Shown here: piece by piece, positions 37,627 through 47,313 of the stretch
Layout: the number at the start of each line of letters is the position of its first letter
Position numbering within the stretch: position 1 is the stretch's first letter
Assembly: GCF_022170785.1 (NCBI RefSeq)
Contig: NZ_CP081870.1
Location: 3,522,001 to 3,586,000 of the forward strand
From: Rossellomorea marisflavi
Lineage (GTDB): Bacteria; Bacillota; Bacilli; Bacillales; Bacillaceae_B
Length of the DNA: 64,000 bases
Direction: 5' to 3'
Notes under the pieces: model-generated
The model's database searches: none
Told to the model about the DNA's origin: nothing
Seen by the model: only the letters and a program-made list of their open reading frames with translations
Made by a program: the position numbers and the translations under genes

Positions 37627-38523
37627 GTGGATTGGCATCAGATCAATTATTTTAGAACGGTAGCAACGATACAGCACATCACAAAGGCCGCTAAGGAGCT
37701 CGCAATTTCCCAACCTGCCCTCAGCCGCTCGATCGCGAAACTCGAAGACGAACTGGGCATCCCCTTGTTCGACCGTAAAGGACGGCGGATCTATCTGAAC
37801 CGATACGGGAAGATGTTCTTAAGGCGCGTGGAAGAATCCATCATGCAGATTGAAGAAGGGAAGAGGGAAATATGGCGGGAAACCCATCCAGATCACGGGA
37901 CGATTTCCCTTTCATTCCTGCCTTCGCTAGGCGCAAGCGTGATCCCCGAAATGGTGAGTGCTTACCAGAAAGAACACCCCCATGTAAAATTCCAGCTTGC
38001 CCAATCGTCCAATCGGCAGATCATCCATCAGCTCAAGGAGCGTCAGGCAGATCTCGCCCTGATTTCCTACTATCAAGAAGATGAAGAAATCCTATGCTTC
38101 CCTCTCGTAACGGAAGAACTTTTTCTCGTCGTAGCCAATGATCATCCTCTCGCCTCTATGGAAAAGGTGGAGTTGGACATGGTCAAAGATGAGCCTTTTA
38201 TTTCTTTCAAAGAAGCCAATGAGCTCGGTACCATCATCCATGAGCTTTGCGTATCCGCCGGATTCACTCCGAATGTCGTTTTCGAAGGGGAAGACATCGG
38301 GACGGTGGCCGGACTCGCCGGTGCACGCCTTGGCGTTTCCCTCGTCCCGGATTTGAAGCTTCTGGACCGGGAAAAAGTCACACTGGTGCCCGTCTCCTCT
38401 CCGGTATGCGCACGGGAACTAGGACTGGCCAGTTTAAAAAATACCTATCAATCCCCGGTTGTGAGGGAATTCATCACTTTCGTCCAGACCTTCATAACTG
38501 AAAAACAGAATCAAAAGGAATGA
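37627..38523 (+). CDS. LysR-family transcriptional regulator
   Basis: Activator/repressor with an N-terminal winged HTH (WHQINYFRTVATIQHITKAA, then ISQPALSRSIAKLEDELG) and a C-terminal periplasmic-binding-like effector domain (about residues 90-290). An in-frame ATG at 37582 has no usable ribosome site. GTG at 37627 follows GAGAGG by 7 nt and places the HTH at the very N terminus as in the family, giving 298 residues. It is cotranscribed and overlaps the MFS gene, which it probably controls. The pair resembles B. subtilis yybE-yybF. Confidence 0.9.
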   Translation: MDWHQINYFRTVATIQHITKAAKELAISQPALSRSIAKLEDELGIPLFDRKGRRIYLNRYGKMFLRRVEESIMQIEEGKREIWRETHPDHGTISLSFLPSLGASVIPEMVSAYQKEHPHVKFQLAQSSNRQIIHQLKERQADLALISYYQEDEEILCFPLVTEELFLVVANDHPLASMEKVELDMVKDEPFISFKEANELGTIIHELCVSAGFTPNVVFEGEDIGTVAGLAGARLGVSLVPDLKLLDREKVTLVPVSSPVCARELGLASLKNTYQSPVVREFITFVQTFITEKQNQKE

Positions 38524-39725
38524 CAGCCATGAGCTATTTACAACGGAATACCCCGGCTTTCAAGCGGGCCAATCTCGCCCTCTTCGCCGGAGGCTTCAGT
38601 ACGTTCGCTATCCTGTGGGGAACCCAGCCCCTCCTGCCTGAGATCGCGGAAGAATTTCACGTCTCTCCTGCCATGGCAAGCCTGACCCAATCGTCGGCAA
38701 CGATTGCCTTGGCAGTGGGACTCTTGATAGCAGGATCACTATCTGAGGTATTCGGCCGCAAATCGATCATGGCCTTTTCTCTCTTCATCTCCTCTGTCAT
38801 AGCACTTTTCACAGGACTTTCATCAAGCTTTGAACTGCTCGTTTTGTCTCGTGCTCTTCAAGGGCTGACTCTTGCGGGGCTACCCGCTGTCGCCATGGCC
38901 TATCTTGGAGAGGAGATCGAGTTCAAGAGCCTCGGGATGGCCATGGGGCTGTACATCAGCGGAAACTCCATCGGTGGGATGACGGGAAGGATCCTCAGCG
39001 GGATCTTGACGGACTACTTCAGCTGGCATGTCGCCTTGGCAGGTGTCGGTGCCCTGAGCCTCCTGGCGAGTTTCGCCTTTCTCTTCCTTTTACCGCCTTC
39101 CAGGCATTTTGAAGCGAAATCGTTCAGTCTGCTTCCCCTTATCCGCTCCATGGGAAGTCATCTGAAGGTAAGAGGGCTTGTGTATCTGTTCCTGATCGGA
39201 TTCCTGCTGATGAGCGGGTTTGTGTCCCTTTATAACTATATCGGGTTTGAATTGATCGCCCCTCCGTACTCCCTTAGCCAGACGCTAGTGGGCTTCATCT
39301 TCATCGTCTATATTGTCGGCACATTCAGCTCCACCTGGATGGGGATGCTTGCAGACCAGGTAGGGAAAAAGAAGATCCTGCTTCTCTGTTTGTTCATTTT
39401 TCTCGCCGGCACGGTTTGCACCCTCCATCCTGCCCTCTGGATCAAGATCATCGGGATAGCCATTTTCACATTCGGCTTCTTTGCCGCCCATTCCATTGCA
39501 AGCAGCTGGGTGGGGCTCCTCGCTACACACGATAAAGCTCAGGCATCCTCTTTGTATCTGTTCGGGTATTATGCAGGATCGAGCATCGGAGGCACCATCA
39601 GCGGTTCCTTCTACCACGATTTTGGTTGGGCAGGAATCGTGGGGATGATCGTGATCCTTGGATGCATTTCGGTCGTACTGGCCCTATCTCTGAATGAAAG
39701 AGGAAATCTACAGGAAACACACTAA
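38520..39725 (+). CDS. Major facilitator superfamily exporter, YybF/YnfM-like
   Basis: Twelve-span drug/metabolite exporter of 401 residues. MFS motif A appears as GSLSEVFGRKSIM between spans 2 and 3 and again as GMLADQVGKKKI in the second half. Its ATG overlaps the stop of the LysR gene; a second ATG at 38529, 9 nt from AAAAGGA, may be the real start. Substrate unknown. A strong bidirectional terminator follows. Confidence 0.9.
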   Translation: MTAMSYLQRNTPAFKRANLALFAGGFSTFAILWGTQPLLPEIAEEFHVSPAMASLTQSSATIALAVGLLIAGSLSEVFGRKSIMAFSLFISSVIALFTGLSSSFELLVLSRALQGLTLAGLPAVAMAYLGEEIEFKSLGMAMGLYISGNSIGGMTGRILSGILTDYFSWHVALAGVGALSLLASFAFLFLLPPSRHFEAKSFSLLPLIRSMGSHLKVRGLVYLFLIGFLLMSGFVSLYNYIGFELIAPPYSLSQTLVGFIFIVYIVGTFSSTWMGMLADQVGKKKILLLCLFIFLAGTVCTLHPALWIKIIGIAIFTFGFFAAHSIASSWVGLLATHDKAQASSLYLFGYYAGSSIGGTISGSFYHDFGWAGIVGMIVILGCISVVLALSLNERGNLQETH

Positions 39726-39760
39726 AAAAACATCCCGCGGGAGCCCCGCGGGATGTTTTT
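39724..39760. terminator. Bidirectional terminator between the MFS gene and qoxD
   Basis: Arms CATCCCGCGG and CCGCGGGATG with A7 on one side and T6 on the other; serves both convergent operons. Confidence 0.9.
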
Positions 39761-39770
39761 TGTTTTGCAA

Positions 39771-40070
39771 TCAGTGCATGCTTGTCATAACCCAGATCGT
39801 TCCAAGAACGATGATGAGTACGATCACTGTGGCCGAAATCATCTTTCCGACCTGCCATTTACCTTCTCCTTCGGTCACGTGCATGAACATGAACAGCTGG
39901 ATCGCTGCTTGAATGAATGCAAGGACGAATACGAGGGGAACCATGACATTGTATGCAAGACCTGCGTATAAACCGAACCAGATGGCTAAAAAGGTCAACG
40001 CGATGGATAGGATGAACCCTACCACCTGTGTCCAAGGAAATTTACTGTGATTCGCTGTGTTATGTTCCAT
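39771..40070 (-). CDS. qoxD: Cytochrome aa3 quinol oxidase subunit IV
   Basis: Small membrane subunit of 99 residues with three spans (for example QVVGFILSIALTFLAIWFGL and the block FIQAAIQLFMFMHVTEG, a hallmark of subunit IV). It helps assemble the aa3-600 menaquinol oxidase. Last gene of the qox operon, beginning right at the end of qoxC. Strong terminator downstream. Confidence 0.95.
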   Translation of the reverse strand: MEHNTANHSKFPWTQVVGFILSIALTFLAIWFGLYAGLAYNVMVPLVFVLAFIQAAIQLFMFMHVTEGEGKWQVGKMISATVIVLIIVLGTIWVMTSMH

Positions 40071-40688
40071 TTAGCCCACCATCCCTAACAGATACACACT
40101 TGTGAATACGAAGATCCAGACGAAGTCAAGGAAATGCCAGTATAGACTTGAGATGAAAATCTTCTTGGCATTGTCCGGGTTCAACCCGTTCTTCATCACT
40201 TGGATAACCACAAGTATGATCCATAGAATACCTAAAGATACATGGAGACCATGCGTTCCGGTCAACAAGTAGAAGGAAGACCAGTATGCGTTCGTGCCGA
40301 GTGCCGCACCTTCATGAACAAGGTGGATGAACTCAGTGATCTCCATATAGAGGAAACCAAGACCGAATAGCAATGTGACGGCGATCCAGAAGATCATGGC
40401 CTTCACGTTTCTTCTTCTAAGCTCGTTGATGGATAAACCGGATGTAAAACTACTGAAAAGTAGCAGTAAAGTCATAATGAGTGTGTTCTTCAGTTCGAAT
40501 AGATCACTTGGGAGAGGTCCTCCCGCCATGACGCCGTGATCCTTAAGGGCAAAGAATGTGGCGAAGATCGTTGCGAACAACGCCATCTCCGCACCAAGGA
40601 AAACCCAGAATCCGAAGATATTCAGTTTACCTGTTTCGGATTGATATTCTAACGGCGTGTTTGGATCTACATTTGTATTATGTGCCAT
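40071..40688 (-). CDS. qoxC: Cytochrome aa3 quinol oxidase subunit III
   Basis: Membrane subunit of 205 residues with five spans. Subunit III features include NIFGFWVFLGAEMALFATIF near the N terminus, FLYMEITEF with its acidic residue in mid-protein, and TGTHGLHVSLGILWI in the fourth span. It lies 3 nt after qoxB and directly abuts qoxD. Confidence 0.96.
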   Translation of the reverse strand: MAHNTNVDPNTPLEYQSETGKLNIFGFWVFLGAEMALFATIFATFFALKDHGVMAGGPLPSDLFELKNTLIMTLLLLFSSFTSGLSINELRRRNVKAMIFWIAVTLLFGLGFLYMEITEFIHLVHEGAALGTNAYWSSFYLLTGTHGLHVSLGILWIILVVIQVMKNGLNPDNAKKIFISSLYWHFLDFVWIFVFTSVYLLGMVG

Positions 40689-40691
40689 ACA

Positions 40692-42662
40692 TCACGCCTC
40701 CCTATTCGTCGGATTTTCAAGTTCTTTGATTTCTTCCACCGTTACATAGTATCCTTCATCCTGCTTGCTTGAAGTCATTGAACGGTAAGCCATGCATCCA
40801 ACGGTACCGATACCGCCGAGGATGGCCATCCACCAGATTTCAAAGACAAGACCGAATCCTGCGATGAAGAAGCAGATGCTCATGATGAAAGGAGTACCCG
40901 AGTTGCTAGGCATGTGAATCGGCTTGTATTCAACTTCAGGCTTCTCATCGATCTTGAGTGCGTGACCGTCTTGTTTAGAGTACCAGAACGTATCAACACC
41001 AGTGACTTCAGGAAGTTTAGAGAAGTTGTAGTGAGGTGGTACTGCTGTAGTTGTAGCCCACTCAAGTGTACGGCCACCCCAAGCATCACCAGTCGTCTCA
41101 CGTTTTTCAAAGCGATAGCTGTAGTATACGTTGTATACAAAGATCAAGAATGCTACACCCATTGCGAATCCACCGATTGTGGATACAACGTTCAGGGCTG
41201 TCCAACCGTCTTCAGCTCCGTATGTGTACACACGACGTGGCATACCGGCGAATCCAAGGATGAATTGCGGTAGGAAACATACGTTGAATCCGATGGTGAA
41301 GAACCAGAACGCCCATTTTCCGATGCGCTCGTTCATCTTGAGACCAAACATTTTTGGATACCAGTAGATGAGACCCGCGAAGCAGGCGAACACAACACCG
41401 GCAATCAATGTGTAGTGGAAGTGAGCCACTAGGAAATAGTTATTGTGATATTGGAAATCGGCTGCGGCCATACCAAGCATAACCCCGGTAACCCCACCGA
41501 TCAGGAACGTCGGAATGAACGCTAGAGACCAGAGCATCGGGGTCGTAACCTCGATCCGTCCCTTATAGAGCGTACCAAGCCAGTTGAAGATCTTGATTCC
41601 CGTAGGGATCGCGATGGCCATTGTCGTAATGGAGAACACGCTGTTTACTGCGGCTGTTCCGCCCATTGTGAAGAAGTGATGGACCCAAACGACGAATGAC
41701 AAACCTGAGATCGCCACTAGGGAGATGATCATGGACTTGTAACCGAATAGCGTTTTTCTTGAGAATGTTGCAATGATTTCCGAGAAGATACCGAACGCCG
41801 GCAAGACGACGATGTATACTTCCGGATGTCCCCATAGCCAGAACAAGTTGGCCCAAAGCATGGAGTTCCCTCCAGCAGCCAAGGTGAAGAAATGGGAACC
41901 GAATAGACGGTCAAATGTCATTAGGGCAAGCGTCACAGTCAAGATCGGGAATGCAAACACGATGATGAAGGCTGTGATGAGCGTTGTCCAAGTGAACATC
42001 GGCATGCGAAGAAGCGTCATGCCAGGTGCACGCATCTTGATGATGGTGACAACAAAGTTGATCCCCGTCAAGAGCGTACCGATACCTGATATCTGTAGTC
42101 CCATCAGGTAGTAGTTGATTCCTGGCCCGGAGCTACCTTCGACGGCCAGCGGTGCATAGTTTGTCCAACCTGCATCCGGTGAACCACCGAATACGAAGGA
42201 GATATTGAAGATCATGGCACCAATCATGAATGCCCAGAAACTCAAGTTGTTCAAATAAGGGAATGCAACGTCACGCGCCCCGATTTGAAGCGGTACAGCA
42301 ACGTTCATCAAACCAATCAAAAACGGCATCGCCATGAAGAGGATCATGATCGTACCGTGCGTAGTGAAGATTTCATTGTAATGCTGAGAAGATAGGAAAT
42401 CGTTGTCTGGGACTGTCAATTGAGCCCTCATCAACAACGCATCGACCCCTCCGCGGAATAACATTAGAAGTGCTGCGATAATATACATGATACCGATTTT
42501 TTTATGATCGACACTTGTGATCCACTCGGTCCAAAGCCATTTCCATTTTTTGAAATAGGTAAGGACGGCTACAACGGCGACGACTGTAAATGCTATGGAT
42601 ACGTTCGCCCCAAGGATGAGGGGATCGTTTAAAATCAAATTATCCTTAATAAAGTCAAACAC
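40692..42662 (-). CDS. qoxB: Cytochrome aa3 quinol oxidase subunit I
   Basis: Catalytic subunit carrying heme a and the heme a3-CuB centre; reduces oxygen to water and pumps protons. The 656-residue protein has about 14 spans. Heme a ligand His is in [16 protein letters not shown]. The CuB His-Tyr pair is in [17 protein letters not shown], the paired CuB histidines in VWVHHFFT, and the heme ligands in [12 protein letters not shown]. The extended N-terminal span is typical of quinol oxidases. It follows qoxA by 16 nt. Confidence 0.97.
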   Translation of the reverse strand: MFDFIKDNLILNDPLILGANVSIAFTVVAVVAVLTYFKKWKWLWTEWITSVDHKKIGIMYIIAALLMLFRGGVDALLMRAQLTVPDNDFLSSQHYNEIFTTHGTIMILFMAMPFLIGLMNVAVPLQIGARDVAFPYLNNLSFWAFMIGAMIFNISFVFGGSPDAGWTNYAPLAVEGSSGPGINYYLMGLQISGIGTLLTGINFVVTIIKMRAPGMTLLRMPMFTWTTLITAFIIVFAFPILTVTLALMTFDRLFGSHFFTLAAGGNSMLWANLFWLWGHPEVYIVVLPAFGIFSEIIATFSRKTLFGYKSMIISLVAISGLSFVVWVHHFFTMGGTAAVNSVFSITTMAIAIPTGIKIFNWLGTLYKGRIEVTTPMLWSLAFIPTFLIGGVTGVMLGMAAADFQYHNNYFLVAHFHYTLIAGVVFACFAGLIYWYPKMFGLKMNERIGKWAFWFFTIGFNVCFLPQFILGFAGMPRRVYTYGAEDGWTALNVVSTIGGFAMGVAFLIFVYNVYYSYRFEKRETTGDAWGGRTLEWATTTAVPPHYNFSKLPEVTGVDTFWYSKQDGHALKIDEKPEVEYKPIHMPSNSGTPFIMSICFFIAGFGLVFEIWWMAILGGIGTVGCMAYRSMTSSKQDEGYYVTVEEIKELENPTNREA

Positions 42663-42678
42663 CTAGATTCCTCCCTTC

Positions 42679-43677
42679 TTAATGTGCATGCTCGTGAGAG
42701 TCTGAGCTGTCCATGTCCATATCGCTGTGATCCATGTCACTGTGGTCCATGTCGTGATCCATTTCTTCATCGGATTCACCATGTTTGCTCGGTTCTTTCA
42801 CACCATACTTTTCTCGTACTTCCATGGCATAGTTTGCACTACCCATTTTTCCGTGATCAACATACTCAAGGTGAGTAGAAGAGAACGTCATTTTATCTGA
42901 TGAACCAGGAAGAAGGAGTTTATCGTACGTTTCTTTCGTCAGCTTCGGTTCATTTTCTTGCGAGTCTTTGACCCATTCTTTATACTCGTCTTCACTCATG
43001 GCAACGAAGTCGAACTTCTGCTGTGCCATCCCTTTACCTGTGAAGTTGGAGTTACGGCCGTCATAGACACCGTCGTGGTCAGCCTGGAGATACATTTCAT
43101 TCATCATCCCCGGCATTCCGTAGATCTGACCGCCAAGTTCAGGAACCCAGAAAGACGCCATTGAGTCAGCAGCACTGATTTTGAAAAGGACCGGGTGACC
43201 TGTAGGAACGTTGACATAGTTGACAGTCTCGACGCTTTCTTCAGGATAAGAGAAGACCCATTTCCAATCGACGGCTGTTGCATGAATGACGATAGGTTCT
43301 TTATGTGCGGTGGCTTTAGGAGCCTCTTTCAATTCATAGAGCGCCTGTGTATTCGGGATGCTCAATGCGATGACGATAGCAACAGGAATAAGCGTCCAGA
43401 TGATTTCGAGCTTATTGCTACCGTGCATATTCGGCTGATAATCACCGTTTTTACCCTTACGATACTTAATGACGATAAAGGTAAAGAAAGATAATACAAC
43501 AATCATGATTGCAAGCATATAGTAGATTGATAGCATGATTAAATCCTTTTGAATTTCCCCGACAGGTCCTTTAGGGTTCAGGATGATCATATCCGTCCCG
43601 GCTCCAAGGATGACGATGACGAATAGGGAAATCAAACTAATCAATATGATCAGAAAAGGTTTGAATTTATTAAACAT
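42679..43677 (-). CDS. qoxA: Cytochrome aa3 quinol oxidase subunit II, lacking a lipobox cysteine
   Basis: Subunit II of 332 residues, two N-terminal spans and a cupredoxin domain (about 125-230). The CuA ligands (CxxxC, His, Met) of cytochrome c oxidases are absent, confirming a quinol oxidase. B. subtilis QoxA is a lipoprotein with a GGCSN-type lipobox; here the same position reads LGAGTDMI (codons GGA GCC GGG ACG), so no cysteine can be lipidated. The C-terminal 30 residues are rich in Asp, His, Met and Ser with repeated DMDHS units, a possible metal-binding tail not seen in B. subtilis QoxA. RBS GGAAGGTG; first gene of qoxABCD. Confidence 0.95.
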   Translation of the reverse strand: MFNKFKPFLIILISLISLFVIVILGAGTDMIILNPKGPVGEIQKDLIMLSIYYMLAIMIVVLSFFTFIVIKYRKGKNGDYQPNMHGSNKLEIIWTLIPVAIVIALSIPNTQALYELKEAPKATAHKEPIVIHATAVDWKWVFSYPEESVETVNYVNVPTGHPVLFKISAADSMASFWVPELGGQIYGMPGMMNEMYLQADHDGVYDGRNSNFTGKGMAQQKFDFVAMSEDEYKEWVKDSQENEPKLTKETYDKLLLPGSSDKMTFSSTHLEYVDHGKMGSANYAMEVREKYGVKEPSKHGESDEEMDHDMDHSDMDHSDMDMDSSDSHEHAH

Positions 43678-44186
43678 GTATAATCACCTTCCTTTATATA
43701 AGATTTATATCGACTAGACATATACTATCAAATTCTCGGAAAAACGAAATACGTTAACGATCATTTCATGTCGATTTGAGTAGATTTTCGAAATTTAGAC
43801 AAATTTTTTTCACATAACAGTAACATTCGTGGAAAAAATTTCTCTAACCACAAAAATATAGCCCACCATGGATGATCTTCCAAGAAGATAGATAGACTAG
43901 CGGTGAGGTCATACCTGTTACATAACCTCAATTCTTTCATTCTAAACTATTCACAAGCCTATTTAAACAAATAAACCTTTCCAAATGCGTACTTGAAATT
44001 TTCGGAACATAGTCATTATTCAGTGCTGCATGGAAATCCTCCATGACCAGCTTCGTTCCCGGCCTTTGATATTGATGGATTTCATGTATATTTTGCAGGT
44101 GCTTTGCACATTCTTTTACATAGGGGATCACCTTACATATTATACTAAAATAACATCCCGACCTTCCGTGAAGGAGACCTGTCATA
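43678..44186. other. Intergenic region between qoxA and the CDF exporter
   Basis: About 500 bp of AT-rich sequence holding the divergent upstream regions. I see no riboswitch or firm promoter. One minus-strand frame (43937-44131, GTG start, 64 residues) is open but has no convincing ribosome site or family match. Confidence 0.5.
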
Positions 44187-45056
44187 ATGAATAGCACACC
44201 TAAAATTGCCTTTTTATCCGTAATCAGCAACTCGTTTGTCGTCATCCTGAAAATCGTGATCGGACTCATTACAGGGTCTGTAGCCGTCCTGTCTGAAGCT
44301 ATCCACTCGTCTCTTGATCTCATGGCTTCCCTGATCGCCTTCATTTCCGTCAGGGTCTCCGGTAAGCCTGCTGACCCCGAGCATCCATACGGACACGGGA
44401 AAGTGGAGAATATATCCGGGACGATCGAGACCCTCCTCATCTTCGTGGCCGGTTTCTGGATCATCTACGAGTGTATCCACAAGCTGATCCATCCGGAACC
44501 GATCAAACTCCCGATCCTTGGTATCTCCGTCATGATCATCGGTGCAACCATTAACTTCATTGTATCCCGCATCGTCAGCAAAGAAGCCGACCGCGTCCAT
44601 TCGGTGGCCATGAAATCGAACGCCTTCCATCTTCTTACCGATGTGTACACATCCCTCGGGGTTGCAGGAAGCCTTCTTCTCGTGACCCTGACCGGCTGGC
44701 ACTTCCTTGATCCGATCATCGGGATTGCACTGGCCATCTACATCATGATCGAAGCCGTCAAACTCATGAAAGAAGCCTTCCCTCCCCTCATCGACGCCAG
44801 CCTGACAAAGGAAGAGGAGGCAGAGATCATGTCGATGATCCAAAGCTTCCATGATGAATACATCGAGGTCCATGACCTGCGCACAAGACGTTCGGGCGCC
44901 CATGAATACATCGACTTCCATCTGGTGGTGGAGTCGACCGATAGCATCGAAAAGACGCATCGACTCTGCGACCGCATGGAAGAGATGATCATGAAGCATT
45001 TCCCCCACGCCCACGTCCTGATTCACCCAGAACCGGAGAGCAAGCGGAAATCGTGA
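44187..45056 (+). CDS. Cation diffusion facilitator (CDF) family exporter
   Basis: Proton-coupled divalent metal exporter of 289 residues with six spans and a C-terminal cytoplasmic ferredoxin-like domain (about 205-289). Metal-site motifs are HSSLD in span 2 and HLLTD in span 5, both of the HxxxD type, and the signature SVAVLSEAIHSSLDLMAS is clear. The C-terminal domain has further His/Asp residues (for example HVLIHPEPE). Metal (Zn, Mn, Fe or Co) cannot be chosen with confidence. AAGGAGA precedes the ATG. Stands alone. Confidence 0.93.
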   Translation: MNSTPKIAFLSVISNSFVVILKIVIGLITGSVAVLSEAIHSSLDLMASLIAFISVRVSGKPADPEHPYGHGKVENISGTIETLLIFVAGFWIIYECIHKLIHPEPIKLPILGISVMIIGATINFIVSRIVSKEADRVHSVAMKSNAFHLLTDVYTSLGVAGSLLLVTLTGWHFLDPIIGIALAIYIMIEAVKLMKEAFPPLIDASLTKEEEAEIMSMIQSFHDEYIEVHDLRTRRSGAHEYIDFHLVVESTDSIEKTHRLCDRMEEMIMKHFPHAHVLIHPEPESKRKS

Positions 45057-45136
45057 TCAACAAAAAGTGGTGGAGTTAAAACTAAAAAGGGATCTTTCAT
45101 AACGAACACGATTGGTATACGTTTTTTATACCGCTC

Positions 45137-45255
45137 ATGATTTCCATGCAAGACTACGCTTTCCGCGGGTAGCCCGTGAGCCTCCTCGGCACGCCTGCGG
45201 GGTCTCACATCAGCTACTCTTCCCGCTGGAGTCTTCGACTTGCACTCCAATCAAC
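45137..45255 (+). repeat. Structured repeat, copy 6 (second subtype)
   Basis: Close copy of the element at 36484: outer stem GCAAG / CTTGC, inner GTAGC / GCTAC and GTGAG / CTCAC, core GAGCCTCCTCGGC. Sits between the convergent CDF and minJ genes. Confidence 0.85.
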
Positions 45256-45286
45256 TGCTAGAGACAAGTCATGAAACAAATTAAAT

Positions 45287-45332
45287 ACCCGAATTCATTT
45301 GCCTTATTGTAGACAAATAAATTCGGGTTTTC
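45287..45332. terminator. Terminator-like hairpin between CDF gene and minJ
   Basis: Arms ACCCGAATT and AATTCGGGT around a loop that begins CATTTGCCTT, followed by TTT on the plus strand. Similar in sequence and position to the hairpin at 36636, which follows the other second-subtype repeat. Probably ends the CDF transcript. Confidence 0.6.
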
Positions 45333-45353
45333 CTATGACTAAATTCTTTCTTT

Positions 45354-46541
45354 TTAGGACACTTGGTGAGTTTCCCACCGTTCATCCTGATACGTAAATA
45401 ACAGACCGAGTTCATGATGGTCCCCTTCATACAGGGCACCTTGGGTGAAACGATTTTCACCATTTGTCCCGACGACCTCAAGCTTGCAGTAGGCACCGTT
45501 CTTCTGCAGAGCTTCATAAAATTCCCTTTCATTGGAAATCTCATTCCCATTTACCTTCAGGATGATCTCCCCTACTCTCAGGGAAAGGGTTTCAGCTGGT
45601 GAACCGGGGATGATACCGAGGATCATGAGTCCGGCAGGCTGACGTTTGAAGTAGTACGGCTTTTCTGCTTCTTTTTTCGACGTGCTGACCGCCATCCAGA
45701 TGCGACCGAGCACTGCCAGGGCGCCGGCAGCGATTGACGCCTCTGTCACCCAATAGCCTGCGGCCGCAACCGTTGTGATGAAGGCACCGAACCAGAATAC
45801 ATTGCCTCCCACCGGTCTTACGACGATTGCCGGCAGCGCGCTCCGCACGAGAAGGCTGAAACCAAGCAGGAACGGAACGCACACAAGGGCCAGATCCGTC
45901 GTCCCGAGTGATATGACCGGCCACCAGTCAAAGATCGGCGGCAGACTTCCTTCTGGAACGAAAAGGATCATCGGTACCAGCCAAAGCTTCTTGCTCTGAA
46001 GAGCGCCAACCTTCATTCCCCGCGGACTTTTAATCCACTTCGGCGAGGTACCCTTCCAGCCCGACAACCTGATGAGGATTCCCTCAATCATGAGGAGAAG
46101 CCCCGCCAGTAAAGGTAGGAACCCTAAAAGATTACCGTTTTCCAGTTCAGGTATGTACGGAATATCCAAGCCGGAAAAGTCCCATGCCCATAGGAGCAGG
46201 TAGGAGAAACCGACTGTAATGCCTGCTGAGAGCAGTTGAAAACGACCTGTAAGGGCAAACAGGATCGTGACGGCTCCGATGACGACGAGCGAGATGACCG
46301 GCACGGTCAATCCGACGGCCAGGGTCACGATGGAAAAGGCAAGGCCGAGTACAAGTCCGTAGGATAAGAGAACCCTCAGATCGTTGTAGCCGTCGAGCAG
46401 TCTTGTATGGAAATCGCTTCTTTCACGCTTCACCCTGAAGTATCCAACCAGGATGGCGAATAGGAGCGAGAGGGGAAATAATGGGTTCAAGACGAATTTC
46501 CCGAGGCTTTTTGCGATTTCTAGTAACCAGGTTTCTAGCAA
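45354..46541 (-). CDS. minJ: Cell-division topological determinant MinJ
   Basis: Polytopic membrane protein linking DivIVA to MinD so that division is kept away from the poles. About eight spans cover residues 10-290, followed by a PDZ domain (about 300-385; LMILGIIPGSPAETLSLRVG, then GEIILKVNGNEI). It matches B. subtilis MinJ in layout and length (395 residues). The frame opens at an ATG at 46562 lacking a ribosome site. TTG at 46541 follows AAAGGTGG and gives the MinJ-like N terminus, so I prefer it. In B. subtilis minJ lies next to ctpB; here more than 3 kb separates them. Confidence 0.88.
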   Translation of the reverse strand: MLETWLLEIAKSLGKFVLNPLFPLSLLFAILVGYFRVKRERSDFHTRLLDGYNDLRVLLSYGLVLGLAFSIVTLAVGLTVPVISLVVIGAVTILFALTGRFQLLSAGITVGFSYLLLWAWDFSGLDIPYIPELENGNLLGFLPLLAGLLLMIEGILIRLSGWKGTSPKWIKSPRGMKVGALQSKKLWLVPMILFVPEGSLPPIFDWWPVISLGTTDLALVCVPFLLGFSLLVRSALPAIVVRPVGGNVFWFGAFITTVAAAGYWVTEASIAAGALAVLGRIWMAVSTSKKEAEKPYYFKRQPAGLMILGIIPGSPAETLSLRVGEIILKVNGNEISNEREFYEALQKNGAYCKLEVVGTNGENRFTQGALYEGDHHELGLLFTYQDERWETHQVS

Positions 46542-46747
46542 CGAAACGTCACCACCTTTCATGTGTGTATCTATTTCTCATTCTATCAAATTCCCCTAGT
46601 AAAGCCTATTGCAACTTTGTGGGATTGTGCCTTTGTTTTCGACACCATTCCCCGGGAAATGATGGGGAGGTATGTAGAAAGAACGGGGTTGCCGTTCTTT
46701 TGGAGGCGTGTTGAGAGTTTTCCATTGATTATTTTTTTCTAATGCAG

Positions 46748-46811
46748 AGCGTTTCGTTTCGCTGCGGGAGCCCTCTTTCCACGGGGCTCCCTTCGCTTCA
46801 CTTCACTCTGT
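46748..46811 (+). repeat. Structured repeat, copy 7 (core deleted)
   Basis: Has the element's left end (GTTTCGCTGC), CTTTCC box and right end (TTCGCTTCACTTCACT) but lacks the whole central core. The remaining arms GGGAGCCC / GGGGCTCCC still pair over eight or nine bases. Part of the 1.2-kb gene-free gap 46542-47715. Confidence 0.7.
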
Positions 46812-47016
46812 GATATGGGAAAGGGCTATGGAATGAATATGTCACTGGTTGTTGGATTCAGCTGGTTCTCTTCCAAAGGTAAGCTGGTGTGAATTGACTA
46901 ACTGTTTCATAGCAAGTTTAATTTTGTTTTGAGAAATCAACACTTTTTGAGGAGATTCTACATCCCGTTTATGACTGGTGGAGAGTCCTTCATTAATCAT
47001 TACTTCCTATGAAGAG

Positions 47017-47140
47017 CGTTCCGTTTCGCTGCGGGTGTCCGCTTTCCACGGGGCTCCCGGTGAGCCTCCTCATTCTTGCGGGGTCTCACCCTGCTCGCTA
47101 TTCCCGTTGGAGTCGGACTCCCTTCGCTTCACTTCACTGT
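47017..47140 (+). repeat. Structured repeat, copy 8
   Basis: Full-length. Outer arms GGGTGTCCG / CGGACTCCC pair with one internal mismatch; GGTGAG / CTCACC inner stem; core GAGCCTCCTC and TTGCGGGGTCTCACC. The CTTTCCACGGGG box is shared with copy 7. Confidence 0.83.
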
Positions 47141-47313
47141 GTGATGTGGAATAGGGCTATGAGAATGGATGTGACAGTGGGTGGTTGATTCATGGTAATG
47201 TCACTCTTCATTTGTTCTAGAATCCGCCTAATTTAGTCCTCTAGTGGTAGGGTGGTTCATTTAGTGATGCCCCCACTTACTAGTATATGAACCATCACTC
47301 CCCTATTTATAAA

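Noticed and set aside
43937..44464. Full 175-residue minus-strand frame overlapping the start of the CDF gene
   Set aside because: The upstream half is antisense to the CDF N terminus. Only the last 64 codons outside it could be a gene, kept as a low-score finding.
44214..45026. Long minus-strand frame opposite the CDF exporter
   Set aside because: Antisense shadow rich in His/Asp/Gly from the complementary codons of the exporter; no start signal.
45023..45250. Small minus-strand frame at the end of the CDF gene
   Set aside because: It is made of antisense CDF codons plus repeat copy 6.
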